This document shows positions 44,016-54,239 of a DNA stretch of 64,000 nt, piece by piece (within the stretch, counting starts at the first letter, position 1; the number at the start of each line of letters is the position of its first letter). The position numbers and the translations under genes were made by a program. This DNA comes from Verrucomicrobiota bacterium. GTDB lineage: Bacteria > Verrucomicrobiota > Verrucomicrobiia > Chthoniobacterales > JAFAMB01. The DNA lies in the NCBI GenBank assembly GCA_019247695.1, contig JAFBAP010000084.1:62001-126000 (forward strand). The letters run 5' to 3'. The notes below the pieces were generated by a model. That model searched no databases. It was not told the DNA's origin and saw nothing but the letters and a program-made list of their open reading frames with translations.

Positions 44016-44249
44016 CTTCGGATTGCCCGCTGCCGGATGTGGAGTCGCCTTCAGCGTTTGGAACGCCGTCCGGCCATCGGGCCCTCGAGCACCGGGAACC
44101 CCGCCCCGGGGTGCTCAGGCCGCGGGCGCCCGCTTCCCGGCTGTCGCCTGGGGAAGTGACCTGAGGCGCCCATCAGTGAAGCCCGAGCCGAAGCTGTCCC
44201 GCTTTTTTTTGTTGGCCGTTTGCCTACGCCCGTGGAAAGGGTAAAAGGG

Positions 44250-45431
44250 ATGCACAGTCACCGGATTTCATCGGGCGCCCTGAGTGAGAGTGACGTTGTC
44301 TCCGGTCGCGGTCGATCTCCACACCACCTCATGTTTCCACGCATCCCTTTTCACCGGGTTAATTGGCTCATCAGTTCGTTCCTGATCGGCACACTGCTGC
44401 TCTCGCTGACCGCTGTACCCGCCTATATCTGGCGGTTCGGCATCGACGGGTTCCAGATCGCACTTTTCTTCGCGATGTTCTTGGCGTGCGGCTTTTCCAT
44501 CACGCTCGGATACCACCGGCTCTTTTCCCACCTGGCTTTCCAAGCCCACTGGGCCGTGCGGTTCTTCACCCTCATCTTTGGGGCAGCCGCCTTTGAGAAC
44601 TCGGCGTTGCTGTGGGCCTGCGAGCACCGCAGCCACCACAAGCACGTCGATGACGACGAGCAGGACCCCTATTGCATTTCCAAAGGTCTTTTTCACGCCC
44701 ACATCGGCTGGCTCCTGTTCAAGCTGGATCCACCCCCGCCATTCGACAATGTGGCTGATTTACAAAAGGATCCCCTGGTGCGCTGGCAGCATCGTCACAT
44801 CCATTGGATCGCTGCGTCGGTCGGCTTCGTCTTCCCCGCCGTTCTTGGATTTGCATGGGGCGGCTGGGTTTCAGCGCTGGGCGGATTTCTGATCGGGGGC
44901 GTGGCGCGCGTGGTGGCGCTTCAGCACTGCACGTTCTGCATCAATTCGCTATGCCATTACCTCGGTACACGCCCATATTCCTCGCGCTGCAGCGCGCGTG
45001 ACTCCTGGGTGATGGCCCTCGTAACGCTTGGCGAGGGCTACCACAACTACCACCACGAATTTCAACACGACTACCGCAACGGGGTGAAACCTTGGCAGTT
45101 TGATCCCACCAAATGGCTCATCTGGATGTTGTCGAGATTCGGATTGGCTCGCAAGTTGCGCCGGGTACCCGAGGAAAAGATCGCCTTGGCGGAGTTGGCT
45201 GAAGCTCAGAAGCGCCTCCAGGAACGACTCACCCATCCCGAGCTGAGTAAGGGTGCGGCCACGCAACTTTCCGGTGCTTACCACCGGCTCCAGGCTGCGG
45301 CTCAACGCTGGCGGGAGCAGTCCAAAGTTGAAGGGGCTGCCGCGGTTTCCTTGCGGATTGCAGACCTGCGGCGTGAGATCCGGATCGCGACGGCCGCTTT
45401 CCGGGGCACCTACTCCCGCGGGGGCGCCTGA
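44250..45431 (+). CDS. Acyl-CoA/fatty acid delta-9-type desaturase
   Basis: About 393 residues from the ATG at 44250; ATG 44331 (MFPRIPFHRVNW) is a shorter alternative that starts at the first conserved segment. Four hydrophobic helices and the three di-iron His boxes are present: LGYHRLFSH, HRSHHKHVDDDEQDP and EGYHNYHHEFQHDYR. A ~120-residue helical cytosolic tail (RLQERLTHPELSKGAA) follows the family core. It introduces a cis double bond in a fatty-acyl chain at the membrane, tuning fluidity. Monocistronic. Confidence 0.9.
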   Translation: MHSHRISSGALSESDVVSGRGRSPHHLMFPRIPFHRVNWLISSFLIGTLLLSLTAVPAYIWRFGIDGFQIALFFAMFLACGFSITLGYHRLFSHLAFQAHWAVRFFTLIFGAAAFENSALLWACEHRSHHKHVDDDEQDPYCISKGLFHAHIGWLLFKLDPPPPFDNVADLQKDPLVRWQHRHIHWIAASVGFVFPAVLGFAWGGWVSALGGFLIGGVARVVALQHCTFCINSLCHYLGTRPYSSRCSARDSWVMALVTLGEGYHNYHHEFQHDYRNGVKPWQFDPTKWLIWMLSRFGLARKLRRVPEEKIALAELAEAQKRLQERLTHPELSKGAATQLSGAYHRLQAAAQRWREQSKVEGAAAVSLRIADLRREIRIATAAFRGTYSRGGA

Positions 45432-45567
45432 AAAAGGCTGTTGAACTGCTCAGCCAGTTGGTTAAGAGCGGCAGGCCGGGATTGGCCTTTGTTCCGGAGG
45501 GACGGCTGATCGTAGGCAGGTAAAAGCTCGTGCCGGCGGTCCATTTGTCCCGCTGACAACGAAACGA

Positions 45568-45903
45568 TTATCCGCCGCCCTGGTGCGGTAACTGCGATAA
45601 CTTTGCGGCCATCCCAGGCAGGTTACGCCGCTCCTCCTGGGGCCGTTCGTCCATGCCCGTCACCTCTTGGTCAGCATCCGCAACGGACAGGGTGTCGATC
45701 AGGAAATTTTCGAATTGCTGGCGGTGCAAATCCGTCCACTCGCGGCGAGCCTCTTCCCAGGAGAGCTTGCGCCCTTTTTCTCCTTCGATCCATTTGTACT
45801 TCCGGATCTCCTCTTTGATCAGGTAGGTGATCCGGTAAAACGGATCGGAATACATCATCGGCGGAATTTGAACGTGTTCCTCAGTGTCTAAGATGTGGCG
45901 CAT
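45568..45903 (-). CDS. Hypothetical small charged protein
   Basis: About 111 residues from the ATG at 45903, which follows GAATTACC on the minus strand; the longer frame to 46005 is less likely. A compact segment (FYRITYLIKEEIRKYKWIEG, then EEARREWTDLHRQQFENFL) is helical and strongly charged, resembling short host-type 'EEIRKYKWIE' proteins found in several phyla whose function is unknown. The Gly/Pro-rich end (LPHQGGG) is not conserved. It is divergent from malE, 294 bp away. Confidence 0.55.
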   Translation of the reverse strand: MRHILDTEEHVQIPPMMYSDPFYRITYLIKEEIRKYKWIEGEKGRKLSWEEARREWTDLHRQQFENFLIDTLSVADADQEVTGMDERPQEERRNLPGMAAKLSQLPHQGGG

Positions 45904-46197
45904 GGTAATTCGGTTGAACACGGGGGCGCGGCAACGAGCGAATTTTCCATTTTCGGCTCGAAAGTCCAGGCATTTCCAAACTTCCCCGGCGCCGGCGCAC
46001 GTCAAAACGAACCCTTCAAGGCAAGCTCGATTTATCGAGGACCGGGCCCGTCCGCTCCTGGCCGGAACGCCGTGATCGACCTTTTTGGCGCCCGCGGCCT
46101 GCGGGGTATGTGCTGGTCCGCCTTGCCGCTGTCCCCGGAACTGGTTATCTTTGGTGTCTGCCGGTTTTCCTCCACCTCAACATTCCGACCCCCCGCC

Positions 46198-47391
46198 ATG
46201 CGCAAAAAAATTCTCAGTGCACTCTTGGTGTTCTTGTCGGCGGTTCAGGCTTTTGCCTGGACCGACGGCGAATTGCTCGTCTGGATCAGCGATAACCGCG
46301 GGTATCACGCTTTAGGTGAGCTCGGTAAAAAGTTCGAAAACGACATCGGGGCCTCCGTCAAGGTGGAGACCCAGGAGGACATCACCAATAAGTTTCAGTC
46401 GGCTGCCCAGAGCGGTAAAGGTCCCGACATCTTTTTCTGGGCGCACGACCGGATCGGTGAATGGGCTGACGCGGGTCTGATCCGGCCTTTGGAGGTAAAG
46501 GACGATTTCAAGGCGAGCTTCGTCCCGATGTCCTGGGACGCGGTCACTCACAAAAGCCAAATCTGGGGTTACCCGGTTGCCCTTGAGGCAGTTTCCTTGA
46601 TCTACAATAAAAAGTACGTCACGGGGAATCCGCCGGCCCAGCTCTCGGCGCTCGCCGATTTCAACAAAGAGCTTAAGGCCAAGTATCCGAAGGTGATCGC
46701 GATGATGTGGGACTACGATACCCCTTACTTCAGCTGGCCGTTCCTGGCCAGCGCCGGAGCTTATCCGTTCAAGAAAATTTCGGGCGGCTACGACGTCAAG
46801 GACACCGGGGTTGATACCCCTGCCGCTCTGCAAGGGCTGCAAGCCATCGTTGATCTGATCAAGGGCGGTATCATGCCGAAGGGATCGACGCAGTCCATCA
46901 TGGAGCAGAAAATGGGAACCGGTGAGCTGGCCCTCATGATCAATGGGCCGTGGTGCTGGGCCGACCTCCGCAAGAGCGGCGTAGACTTCAACGTCGCGCC
47001 CGTGCCCGGGGTGGGCGGGAACCCGGGCCGGCCATTCGTCGGCGTTTTCTCGGCCATGGTCAACCGGTCGAGTCCGAACACTGACCTGGCGGTTCAGTTT
47101 CTGGAAAAATACGTCTGCACCGCGGAGGGCCTGAAAGCCATTGATGCCGACGCGCCGCTCGGGGTTCCGGCGGTGAAATCCCTGGCGGATGCCATGGCGG
47201 CCAAAGATCCTTTCATCAAGATCACGTACGAGAACTGCCAAAACGGCGTCGTGATGCCGAACATCCCGCAGATGGGTAAGTTCTGGAGTGCGATGCAGGC
47301 CGCCTTCGAGATCGCTACCAACGGCGGGGCCACTCCCGAGGTGGCGTTGAGGGACGCCAAGAAAAACCTGGCCGATTCTCTCGCCCGGTAG
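46198..47391 (+). CDS. malE: Maltose/maltodextrin ABC transporter substrate-binding protein
   Basis: 397 residues from the ATG at 46198, the first residue of a signal peptide (ILSALLVFLSAVQAFA). A longer in-frame upstream extension is rejected. The mature part matches MalE closely: ELLVWISDNRGYHALGELGK, GPDIFFWAHDRIGEWADAGL, WGYPVALEAVSLIYNKKYV, MINGPWCWADLRKSGVDFNV. It binds maltodextrins in the periplasm and delivers them to MalFG. It is the first gene of the malEFG unit; malF follows after 94 bp. Confidence 0.95.
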   Translation: MRKKILSALLVFLSAVQAFAWTDGELLVWISDNRGYHALGELGKKFENDIGASVKVETQEDITNKFQSAAQSGKGPDIFFWAHDRIGEWADAGLIRPLEVKDDFKASFVPMSWDAVTHKSQIWGYPVALEAVSLIYNKKYVTGNPPAQLSALADFNKELKAKYPKVIAMMWDYDTPYFSWPFLASAGAYPFKKISGGYDVKDTGVDTPAALQGLQAIVDLIKGGIMPKGSTQSIMEQKMGTGELALMINGPWCWADLRKSGVDFNVAPVPGVGGNPGRPFVGVFSAMVNRSSPNTDLAVQFLEKYVCTAEGLKAIDADAPLGVPAVKSLADAMAAKDPFIKITYENCQNGVVMPNIPQMGKFWSAMQAAFEIATNGGATPEVALRDAKKNLADSLAR

Positions 47392-47485
47392 ACCTTGAGC
47401 CAGCTGAGTCGATGAGCATCAGCCCAGGGCGCAGCCACTCCTTTATGAAGTCGCGAGCTTAAATGAAACCGATGGAAACGTTATC

Positions 47486-49027
47486 GTGAAGACGGGCTTG
47501 CCGATCCGCTACATCCTCACCGGGCTGCTGGCCCTGGCCGGGCTCTACCTGGCCTTCGTTCTCTACCGAACCGGGAACGTCCTGATTGCCGTCGTCGCGC
47601 TCGTGGTCGCCTGCCTGGGCGTATTCATTTACCTGAACCCCTCCGCTACCACGTTCAGGTACCTGTTCCCGGGCTTCATCGGCTTTGGCCTCTTCGTTCT
47701 TTTGCCCCTCGTTTACACGATTTACATCGGGTTTACCAAATACAGCTCGCAGAATCTGCTCCTTTTCGACCGCAGCGCTGCGTTGTTCCGCAACGAAACG
47801 TATACGCTGCCGAACGCCGTCTCGTACAAGTACCGTTTGTACACTCAGGACGACGGTACCTACGCGTTGTACCTGGAAGACGATAAAGATCCTGGACGCC
47901 GCTTTGCCTCGGAATCGTTCGACCTCGTGACCGGTCCCAAAGCCGAACCCGAGCCCGAACCTGTAAGGCTCAATCCTTTGCCGGCCGGCGCCCAGGCTCA
48001 GGGCAAACCGCTGACGATGGTGCAAATCAACCGTGCGAAGTTGCTGCCGCCCCTGCGAAAACGGACCTTTGTCCTGCCCGACGACACGCTCATCGGCATG
48101 GGCGGGCTGACCAATTTCACCGCGCGAGAACGGCTTTGGAAGCAAAACCCGGATAATTCGCTCACCAACCAAAAGGATGGAACCGTCATCCGCCCCGATT
48201 TCAAACAGGGTTTCTTCGTCAATGACAAGGGTGAAAGGGTCGGCGTCGGCTTCCGGACGTTCAGCGGGTTTGAAAATTACACCCGCATTTTCACCGATCC
48301 CCGAATCGCTGCCCCGTTTGTCAGGATCTTTCTTTGGACCCTGGCGTTTTCGGCGATGTCGGCCTTCCTGACGTTTGTCACCGGCATGCTGCTGGCGGTC
48401 ATTCTCGAACAGAAAGACCTCCGGTTCCGGAAAGTTTACCGGACCCTTTTTATCCTGCCCTACGCGGTCCCGGGCGTTCTCTCGATCCTGATCCTGAAAG
48501 GGTTGTTCAACCAGGAATTTGGCGCGATCAATGAATTGCTCCGGGGAATTTTCGGCTTCGCACCGGCGTGGGAGACCAATCCATGGGGCGCCCGGGCTAT
48601 GATTCTGCTGGTGAACCTTTGGCTCGGCTACCCGTACATGATGCTGATCTGCACCGGCATGCTGCAGTCCATCCCGTCAGGCATTTACGAAGCGAGCGCC
48701 ATTGATGGTAGCAACCCGAGGATCGACTTTTTCAAGCTGACGCTGCCCCTGGTGTTGCCGCCGATGATCCCTATCCTGATCTCCACGTTCGCGTTCAATT
48801 TTAACAACTTCAACCTGATCTACCTGCTGACCGCCGGGGGGCCCCAAATGGTCGGCGGGTCGGCAGGAGAAACCGACCTGCTAGTAACTTACACCTACAA
48901 TATTGCCTTCCGCGATTCCGGCACGAACTACGGCTTGGCCGCCGCAATCGCCACCCTCCTCTTCATCCTGGTCGGGGCTCTGGCCTGGGTGAACCTCAGG
49001 ATGACCCGACGCCAGGTGAAAATATGA
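47486..49027 (+). CDS. malF: Maltose ABC transporter permease MalF
   Basis: 513 residues starting with GTG at 47486 (E. coli MalF has 514). Three N-terminal helices, then the large periplasmic P2 region (~residues 95-265, including [24 protein letters not shown] MalE-contact sequence), then five helices with the EAA loop [20 protein letters not shown] facing the ATPase. It forms the inner-membrane channel with MalG. It overlaps malG by 4 bp (ATGA), showing translational coupling. Confidence 0.96.
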   Translation: MKTGLPIRYILTGLLALAGLYLAFVLYRTGNVLIAVVALVVACLGVFIYLNPSATTFRYLFPGFIGFGLFVLLPLVYTIYIGFTKYSSQNLLLFDRSAALFRNETYTLPNAVSYKYRLYTQDDGTYALYLEDDKDPGRRFASESFDLVTGPKAEPEPEPVRLNPLPAGAQAQGKPLTMVQINRAKLLPPLRKRTFVLPDDTLIGMGGLTNFTARERLWKQNPDNSLTNQKDGTVIRPDFKQGFFVNDKGERVGVGFRTFSGFENYTRIFTDPRIAAPFVRIFLWTLAFSAMSAFLTFVTGMLLAVILEQKDLRFRKVYRTLFILPYAVPGVLSILILKGLFNQEFGAINELLRGIFGFAPAWETNPWGARAMILLVNLWLGYPYMMLICTGMLQSIPSGIYEASAIDGSNPRIDFFKLTLPLVLPPMIPILISTFAFNFNNFNLIYLLTAGGPQMVGGSAGETDLLVTYTYNIAFRDSGTNYGLAAAIATLLFILVGALAWVNLRMTRRQVKI

Positions 49028-50055
49028 AAAGGATCACTCCCGAACCGCAAACGCCGGCTGCAAACCGGGAACCGGTTGCACCCCAACTGCAAGAACCGGC
49101 CGGAGCAGGGGAAGCATCAGCTGTTCCCGCACCAACCGCCGCGCGCGGAAAGCTCAAACCGGAACAGAAATCCATAATCCGGCACGTGGTTTCCCACGTG
49201 ATCCTGATCAGCTTGCTGGTGCTGGTCCTCGTGCCCTACATCATGGTGGTTTCAGCTTCCTTCCGCCGCGGCAATTACGCCCCGAGCGGATTGTTCCCCG
49301 ACAAGGTCAGCCTGGAACATTGGAAGTACGTCCTGGGCATCCCTTATCAGGAAATTGCCAATCCGGCTACCGGCGAAACCCACGTGGTCCAGGCCGAAAC
49401 CCCGCCGCTACTCTGGTTCTGGAACTCCATCAAAGTGTCGTCGATCGCGTCTGCCGCCATCATTCTGCTGTCGGGAACGGCGGCTTACGCCTTCGCCCGG
49501 CTTAAATTCAAATTCAAGTCGGTCACCTTAAGTTCCTTGCTGATCCTGCAAATGTTTCCCATGGTGCTCGCGTTGGTCGCCATTTATTCCATCCTCGATT
49601 TCCTGGGTCAATACGTCCGGTGGCTGGGCCTCAACACCCAACCGGGTCTGATCCTGGTCTACCTCGGTGGCATTTCAGGTTATATCTGGATGATCAAAGG
49701 CTACTTCGAGACGATCCCGGAAAGCATGGAGGAATCGGCTCGTATCGATGGCGCCTCTCAGTTTCAGACGTTCATGCGGATCCTGCTGCCGATGAGTCTG
49801 CCCATTTTTGCGGTGGTCTTTATCCTGTCATTTATCGCGTTCATGTCGGAATACCCCGTGGCCTCGATCGTCCTGCAGGCGCGCAGTAACTGGACCTTGG
49901 CAGTCGGGGCCAATTCCTTCCTGGCGGAGCACGAAAAGCTCTGGGGCCGGTTTTCGGCTCTGGCTGTCCTGAGCGGCCTGCCTATCACCGTGATGTTCCT
50001 GCTGTGCCAGAAGTTTATCGTCGGCGGTTTAACGTCCGGCGGCGCCAAGGAATGA
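49024..50055 (+). CDS. malG: Maltose ABC transporter permease MalG
   Basis: 343 residues against ~296 in E. coli; the additional ~50 N-terminal residues are Pro/Ala/Glu-rich ([20 protein letters not shown]) and cytosolic. Six helices follow; the EAA loop is [20 protein letters not shown]. It partners MalF. The gene after it is not malK; the operon ends here at a repeat block, so the ATPase is encoded elsewhere, possibly shared. Confidence 0.95.
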   Translation: MKRITPEPQTPAANREPVAPQLQEPAGAGEASAVPAPTAARGKLKPEQKSIIRHVVSHVILISLLVLVLVPYIMVVSASFRRGNYAPSGLFPDKVSLEHWKYVLGIPYQEIANPATGETHVVQAETPPLLWFWNSIKVSSIASAAIILLSGTAAYAFARLKFKFKSVTLSSLLILQMFPMVLALVAIYSILDFLGQYVRWLGLNTQPGLILVYLGGISGYIWMIKGYFETIPESMEESARIDGASQFQTFMRILLPMSLPIFAVVFILSFIAFMSEYPVASIVLQARSNWTLAVGANSFLAEHEKLWGRFSALAVLSGLPITVMFLLCQKFIVGGLTSGGAKE

Positions 50056-50130
50056 ACGGGGCCTTTCCAAGCGGCATCAAGAAACATCCCGAAAGAACGC
50101 AACGTCTTCTACTACCATTTAGACCGTTGT

Positions 50131-50235
50131 CTTGGTCGAATTCCGGCGGGATTTCAGCCCCGAAAGGGCAGTTTCCTAGGGTAAACCCTGGGTTTCCGCT
50201 AAGTTCTCACGGCCCGTTGGGCCTGAAACCGTGGT
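50131..50235 (+). repeat. Short intergenic repeat, family B relative
   Basis: TTTCAGCCCCGAAAGGGCAG, CCTAGGGTAAACCCTGGG, CTAAGTTCTCACGGCCCGTT and GGGCCTGAAACC are the same block order (GCCCC/GGGGC, CCAGGGTAAACCCTGG, AAGTTCT, GGCCC/GGGCC) as in 17981-18036 and 21870-21935. It lies just after malG, where it could end transcription. Nothing else is seen in 50056-50443. Confidence 0.6.
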
Positions 50236-50443
50236 AGGGGCGCGGAGCGTCCGGCAGCACCCCCTCCGCCGGAATTCCGCCCGAATAACCGTCTACATGG
50301 TATAGCTCCATTCCCCGGCCCGGGATCGCTTGGCATGATGATCATACAGGACCCCTTTCTCGCGGCCGGCTCGCAGGTTGGGCGCGATCATTCATCGTAC
50401 GCGTTGAATTGCCGGCCTGCTCTCCGGTTGCACTCCTGGATCC

Positions 50444-51256
50444 ATGGAGAAACGGCTACTAGGTAATTCCGGACTTGAAGTGCCGGTGGTCGGCATGGGT
50501 ACCTGGCGAACCTTCAACGTGCGCGGCTCCGCACCGGAATCTAATGCCTGCGCGGTGGTCGACCACGCGTTGGCGGTCCGGGCAAACTTTTTTGATTCGT
50601 CTCCGATGTACGGGGAAGCGGAACGTGTGTTGGGGAGGGCACTTGAGGGGCGAAGAGACGCGGCCATCGTGGCCACAAAGGTCTGGGCGGGCTCACCCGC
50701 GGAAGGCCGCGCGCAGATCAAGCGGGCTATGCTGTTTTTTGGCGGACGCATCGATCTCTACCAAATCCATAATCTGGTGAGTTGGCGCGATCACCTGCCG
50801 GTCTTGGAAAAACTGAAAGAGTCAGGGCAAGTCGCTGCCATCGGGGCAACGCATTACAGCGCGGGCGCATTCGGTGACCTCGCCGGCGTGATGCGGACCG
50901 GGCGCATCACTGCCGTCCAGATTCCCTACAATCCGGTGCAGCGCGAGGTGGAGTCAACAATCCTCCCCTTGGCGGCCGAGCTCGGGCTGGGTGTGGTGGT
51001 CATGCGGCCCTTCGGTGAGGGTGCCCTGATGCGACGGGTTCCGCCCGAGACCGACCTCAAACCCTTAGCCGCTTTCGGCGTGAGGTCCTGGCCGCAGGCA
51101 TTGCTCAAATGGATTCTGAGTGACCCCAGGTGTCACGTGGCGATCCCTGCAACCTTGAACCCCGGTCGCATGGACGAAAATGCAGGCGCGGGGAGCCCCC
51201 CCTGGTTCGGGCCGGATGAAAGGGCCTACGTTTCCCGACTGAGCGGACGGATCTGA
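50444..51256 (+). CDS. Aldo/keto reductase
   Basis: 270 residues. The AKR core is complete: Asp-Tyr in NFFDSSPMYGEAERVLG, Lys in AIVATKVWAG, His-like position in IDLYQIHNLVSW, then VAAIGATHYSAGAF, IQIPYNPVQ and VVVMRPFGEG. The usual substrate-loop region is shortened compared with ~320-residue AKRs. It probably reduces or oxidises a sugar or sugar lactone. It precedes the sugar ABC operon by 380 bp on the same strand, so a metabolic link is plausible. Confidence 0.88.
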   Translation: MEKRLLGNSGLEVPVVGMGTWRTFNVRGSAPESNACAVVDHALAVRANFFDSSPMYGEAERVLGRALEGRRDAAIVATKVWAGSPAEGRAQIKRAMLFFGGRIDLYQIHNLVSWRDHLPVLEKLKESGQVAAIGATHYSAGAFGDLAGVMRTGRITAVQIPYNPVQREVESTILPLAAELGLGVVVMRPFGEGALMRRVPPETDLKPLAAFGVRSWPQALLKWILSDPRCHVAIPATLNPGRMDENAGAGSPPWFGPDERAYVSRLSGRI

Positions 51257-51637
51257 CGTGGAGCGCTCGCCGCAGCCGCCCAGGCCTGCTCGTCTGCCTT
51301 GAGGATGCTATATTGTCCCTATTCAGACCGGTTCGAGACTGGATTCTGGCGTGGGCATGACGATTCCGGGCCTCCGGTAGGTCAAGGGGATGCAGGAAGC
51401 GCAAAAGGTTGCTTAAGCGATTTTTCGACGTAATATGGTCGCTTGATGCCGCGCTCGAAGCACTCCTGGTAGTCGAGGGTGGCTCCCCCCAGGATTCCAA
51501 GTTGGCTTTCATGAGCAAGACCGGCAGCGTGGCGACTCCCGCCACGAGCGCCCCGGGGGGGGAGCCGGTGCCACGCGTCTGCTTCGACCGGTTACGTTAC
51601 AAACAGTTAGCCAACCATCCACCCGGTGAGATTAGAC
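51257..51637. other. Upstream region of the sugar ABC operon
   Basis: No gene. Contains GAGGATGCTATATTGTCCCT at ~51300 and AT-rich sequence around TTTTTCGACGTAATATGG at ~51420, possible promoter areas, and an inverted repeat GTGGCGACTCCCGCCAC at ~51529-51545. A regulator gene is not present. Confidence 0.35.
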
Positions 51638-52705
51638 ATGATTAAGAAAAGTACCCGCGGCAAGGCGTTGCTGGCGGTTATGACGGGCATCGCCTTGATC
51701 GGTGCCGCGCACGCAGACACCAAGAAGATGCGCATCGCGTTCTCCAACAACTATGCCGGCAATTCCTGGCGGCAAGCCATGTTGAAGAGCTATGACATCG
51801 TGACCAAAAAAGCGGTTGCTGACGGGATCGTAGCCGCTGCCGACGTGTTTACTACGGCCGACAAGGAAGTGCCGACCCAGGCGGCGCAGATCCAGAACCT
51901 GATCCTTCAAGGCTATAACGCAATCGTTATTAACGCGTCCTCACCGGACGCCTTGAACGGCGCCATCAAGCAGGCGTGCGACGCCGGCATCGTGGTTGTC
52001 TCTTTCGATGGAATCGTCACCGAGCCGTGCGCCTGGCGCGTGGTCGTCGACTTCAAAGACTACGGCACCCAGGAAGTTGAACACCTTGCGAAATGGCTCC
52101 CGAAAGGCGGCAACCTCCTGGAGATACGTGGCCTTGCCGGCACGTCGATCGACGACGCGATCCACAGCGGGATCGCGGAAGGCGTCCGCAAGCACCCGGA
52201 ATTCAAGATCGTCAGCAGCGTCGAGGGCGACTGGGACCAGACCACTGCGCAGAAGGCCGTAGCGACCGTCCTGCCCTCCCTCGCTGAAATCGTCGGCGTG
52301 GTCGACCAGGGCGGTGACGGGTACGGGGCCGCGCAGGCCTTCACCGCAGCCAAGCGCAGGCTGCCGATCATCATCATGGGCAATCGTCAGGATGAACTCG
52401 AATGGTGGAAGGATCAGAAGCAGAAGAACGGCTACACGACGTGGTCGGCCTCCATTGCACCCGGCGTCTCGACGCTCGCATTCTGGATCGCGCAGCAGAT
52501 CCTTGACGGACGCAAGGACATTCCGCATGACCTGGTCGTGCCTTACCTCGCCTTTGATCAGGATAACTTCGAGGCCGCCCTGGCCAACATTCCGGCCGGG
52601 GGCGTTGCCAGCCACGAATACACAGTAGAGGAGGCCAAAAAGGCGATCGAATCCAACACGAACAAGACGGCCGACAAGACGGCGGACGCGAGCGCGAGTA
52701 AGTGA
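51638..52705 (+). CDS. Sugar ABC transporter substrate-binding protein (RbsB type)
   Basis: About 355 residues from the ATG at 51638, which opens a signal peptide (ALLAVMTGIALIGAAHA). The periplasmic-binding-protein type I fold is clear: KKMRIAFSNNYAGNSWRQAM, QIQNLILQGYNAIVINASSP, AIKQACDAGIVVVSFDG, EIVGVVDQGGDGYGAAQAF. It binds a monosaccharide or polyol outside the inner membrane. First gene of a five-gene unit with ATPase, two permeases and an L-fuconate-dehydratase-like enzyme. The extended C-terminal tail is Lys/Thr/Ala-rich. Confidence 0.92.
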   Translation: MIKKSTRGKALLAVMTGIALIGAAHADTKKMRIAFSNNYAGNSWRQAMLKSYDIVTKKAVADGIVAAADVFTTADKEVPTQAAQIQNLILQGYNAIVINASSPDALNGAIKQACDAGIVVVSFDGIVTEPCAWRVVVDFKDYGTQEVEHLAKWLPKGGNLLEIRGLAGTSIDDAIHSGIAEGVRKHPEFKIVSSVEGDWDQTTAQKAVATVLPSLAEIVGVVDQGGDGYGAAQAFTAAKRRLPIIIMGNRQDELEWWKDQKQKNGYTTWSASIAPGVSTLAFWIAQQILDGRKDIPHDLVVPYLAFDQDNFEAALANIPAGGVASHEYTVEEAKKAIESNTNKTADKTADASASK

Positions 52706-52767
52706 CGGCGCCTGCCCCGTCGCCCAGCGGCGTCCTTGGAGCCCGGTTGAATTAGTTCCCGTGTCTC

Positions 52768-54237
52768 ATGCCTCCGGTAACCACGAACATCGTCAGGTTG
52801 GACGGCGTCGAAAAGCACTTCGGCGCCGTGCGAGCGCTTGCGCAGGTTGATTTCTCCGTCGACAACGGCGAGTGCGTCGGGCTCGTGGGCCATAACGGGG
52901 CCGGCAAATCGACGCTCATGCACGTCCTGGCCGGTACGCTCACGCCCGACCGTGGGCAGATCATCGTCCGGGGTGAGGCGCGCCAAGGGTATACGGTGGT
53001 CATGGCGCAAAAGCTGGGTATCCGGTGCGTATTTCAGGAATTATCGCTTTGCCCCAACTTGAGCGTGGCTGAGAACGCGCGGGTCTTTCACCCCGGCATC
53101 ACCGGTTGGGGCTGGCGCAGACGAGCCGGCAACCTCATTCGCGGCAAACTTGACGAGATGTTTCCAGGCCACGGCATCGCTCCCGATGCGCTCGTCGGCG
53201 AGATGCCGATCGGCAAACGCCAGATGGTCGAAGTGGCGCGCGCGTTCACGGTCACCAAGGCTCCGCTGCACCTCGTCATCCTGGACGAACCGACCTCGTC
53301 GCTCGACAGCCATACCGCCGGGCAACTGCTTGCCTACGTGCGGCGGGTGGTGGCGAGCGGCGTGAGCTGCATCCTGATCTCGCATCTCCTGCGCGAAATC
53401 CTCGATTATTCCGACCGGATCGTGGTGATGCGTGACGGCGCGGTCGTCACTTCCGGACGCGCATCCGGTTTCAACCGCGACAGTTTAGTGATCGCCATGG
53501 GCGGGGCTGCGGCCGGCCCGGCGCGGCCGGAGGAGGCCGCCGCCAGCCTGCGGCGCACGACCCCGGTGCGAGTCCGCGCACGGCCGGCGACCCAGCGCGA
53601 CGGCAGGGAACTCGTCGCCCACGAGGGCGAGATTATCGGGCTCGCCGGTCTTGCCGGGCATGGCCAGACCGAGTTGTTGATACGCATATTCAGCGGCGCG
53701 TCTCGTCGTTTACCCGGCGCCGAGGTGACCGCGCCCGTGGCGCTCATCGCCGGTGACCGGCAGACCGACGGGGTCTTTCCGCTCTGGTCGATTGCTGAAA
53801 ATATCGGCATTCGTTCGATCGCGGCGCTGCGCAAGGGCCTGCTGATCTCTTCCCGGCTTGAGGAAGGCTTTGCCGAGCGCTGGCAGAAGCGCATCAAAAT
53901 TCGTACCCCCGACCTGCGTAACAACATCTTGTCGCTCTCCGGCGGGAACCAACAGAAGGCGTTGTTTGCCCGGGCGCTCGGTTCCGAAGCGAAGATCGTG
54001 CTCATGGACGACCCCATGCGCGGCGTCGATATCGGCACCAAGCTCGAGGTTTACGACCTTATCCGCGCCGAGGCGGAGGCCGGCCGCACATTCCTCTGGT
54101 ACACCAGTGAAGCGGATGAACTGAAGAATTGTGACCACGTCTATGTGTTCCGCAGTGGCCGGATCATTGCGGACCTGCATCGTAACGAACTTAGCGAGGA
54201 GCGCGTCATCCAATCCTCCTTCCAGGAGGTCACCTGA
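52768..54237 (+). CDS. Sugar ABC transporter ATP-binding protein (RbsA/MglA type, two NBDs)
   Basis: 489 residues with two nucleotide-binding domains. NBD1: Walker [10 protein letters not shown] (~residues 40-48), Q-loop [13 protein letters not shown], Walker [16 protein letters not shown]2 has a degenerate Walker A ([13 protein letters not shown]), the signature [15 protein letters not shown], and Walker [14 protein letters not shown], as normally in this family. It energises monosaccharide import. It lies 62 bp after the binding protein and 2 bp before the first permease. Confidence 0.94.
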   Translation: MPPVTTNIVRLDGVEKHFGAVRALAQVDFSVDNGECVGLVGHNGAGKSTLMHVLAGTLTPDRGQIIVRGEARQGYTVVMAQKLGIRCVFQELSLCPNLSVAENARVFHPGITGWGWRRRAGNLIRGKLDEMFPGHGIAPDALVGEMPIGKRQMVEVARAFTVTKAPLHLVILDEPTSSLDSHTAGQLLAYVRRVVASGVSCILISHLLREILDYSDRIVVMRDGAVVTSGRASGFNRDSLVIAMGGAAAGPARPEEAAASLRRTTPVRVRARPATQRDGRELVAHEGEIIGLAGLAGHGQTELLIRIFSGASRRLPGAEVTAPVALIAGDRQTDGVFPLWSIAENIGIRSIAALRKGLLISSRLEEGFAERWQKRIKIRTPDLRNNILSLSGGNQQKALFARALGSEAKIVLMDDPMRGVDIGTKLEVYDLIRAEAEAGRTFLWYTSEADELKNCDHVYVFRSGRIIADLHRNELSEERVIQSSFQEVT

Positions 54238-54239
54238 TC

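Noticed and set aside
45895..46197. Upstream extension of malE
   Set aside because: The signal peptide begins at 46198; the extension overlaps the opposite-strand gene's start and is Arg/Ser/Pro-rich.
51105..51545. Minus-strand frame between the aldo/keto reductase and the ABC operon
   Set aside because: Ser/Arg-rich shadow overlapping the 3' end of the reductase; no domain.
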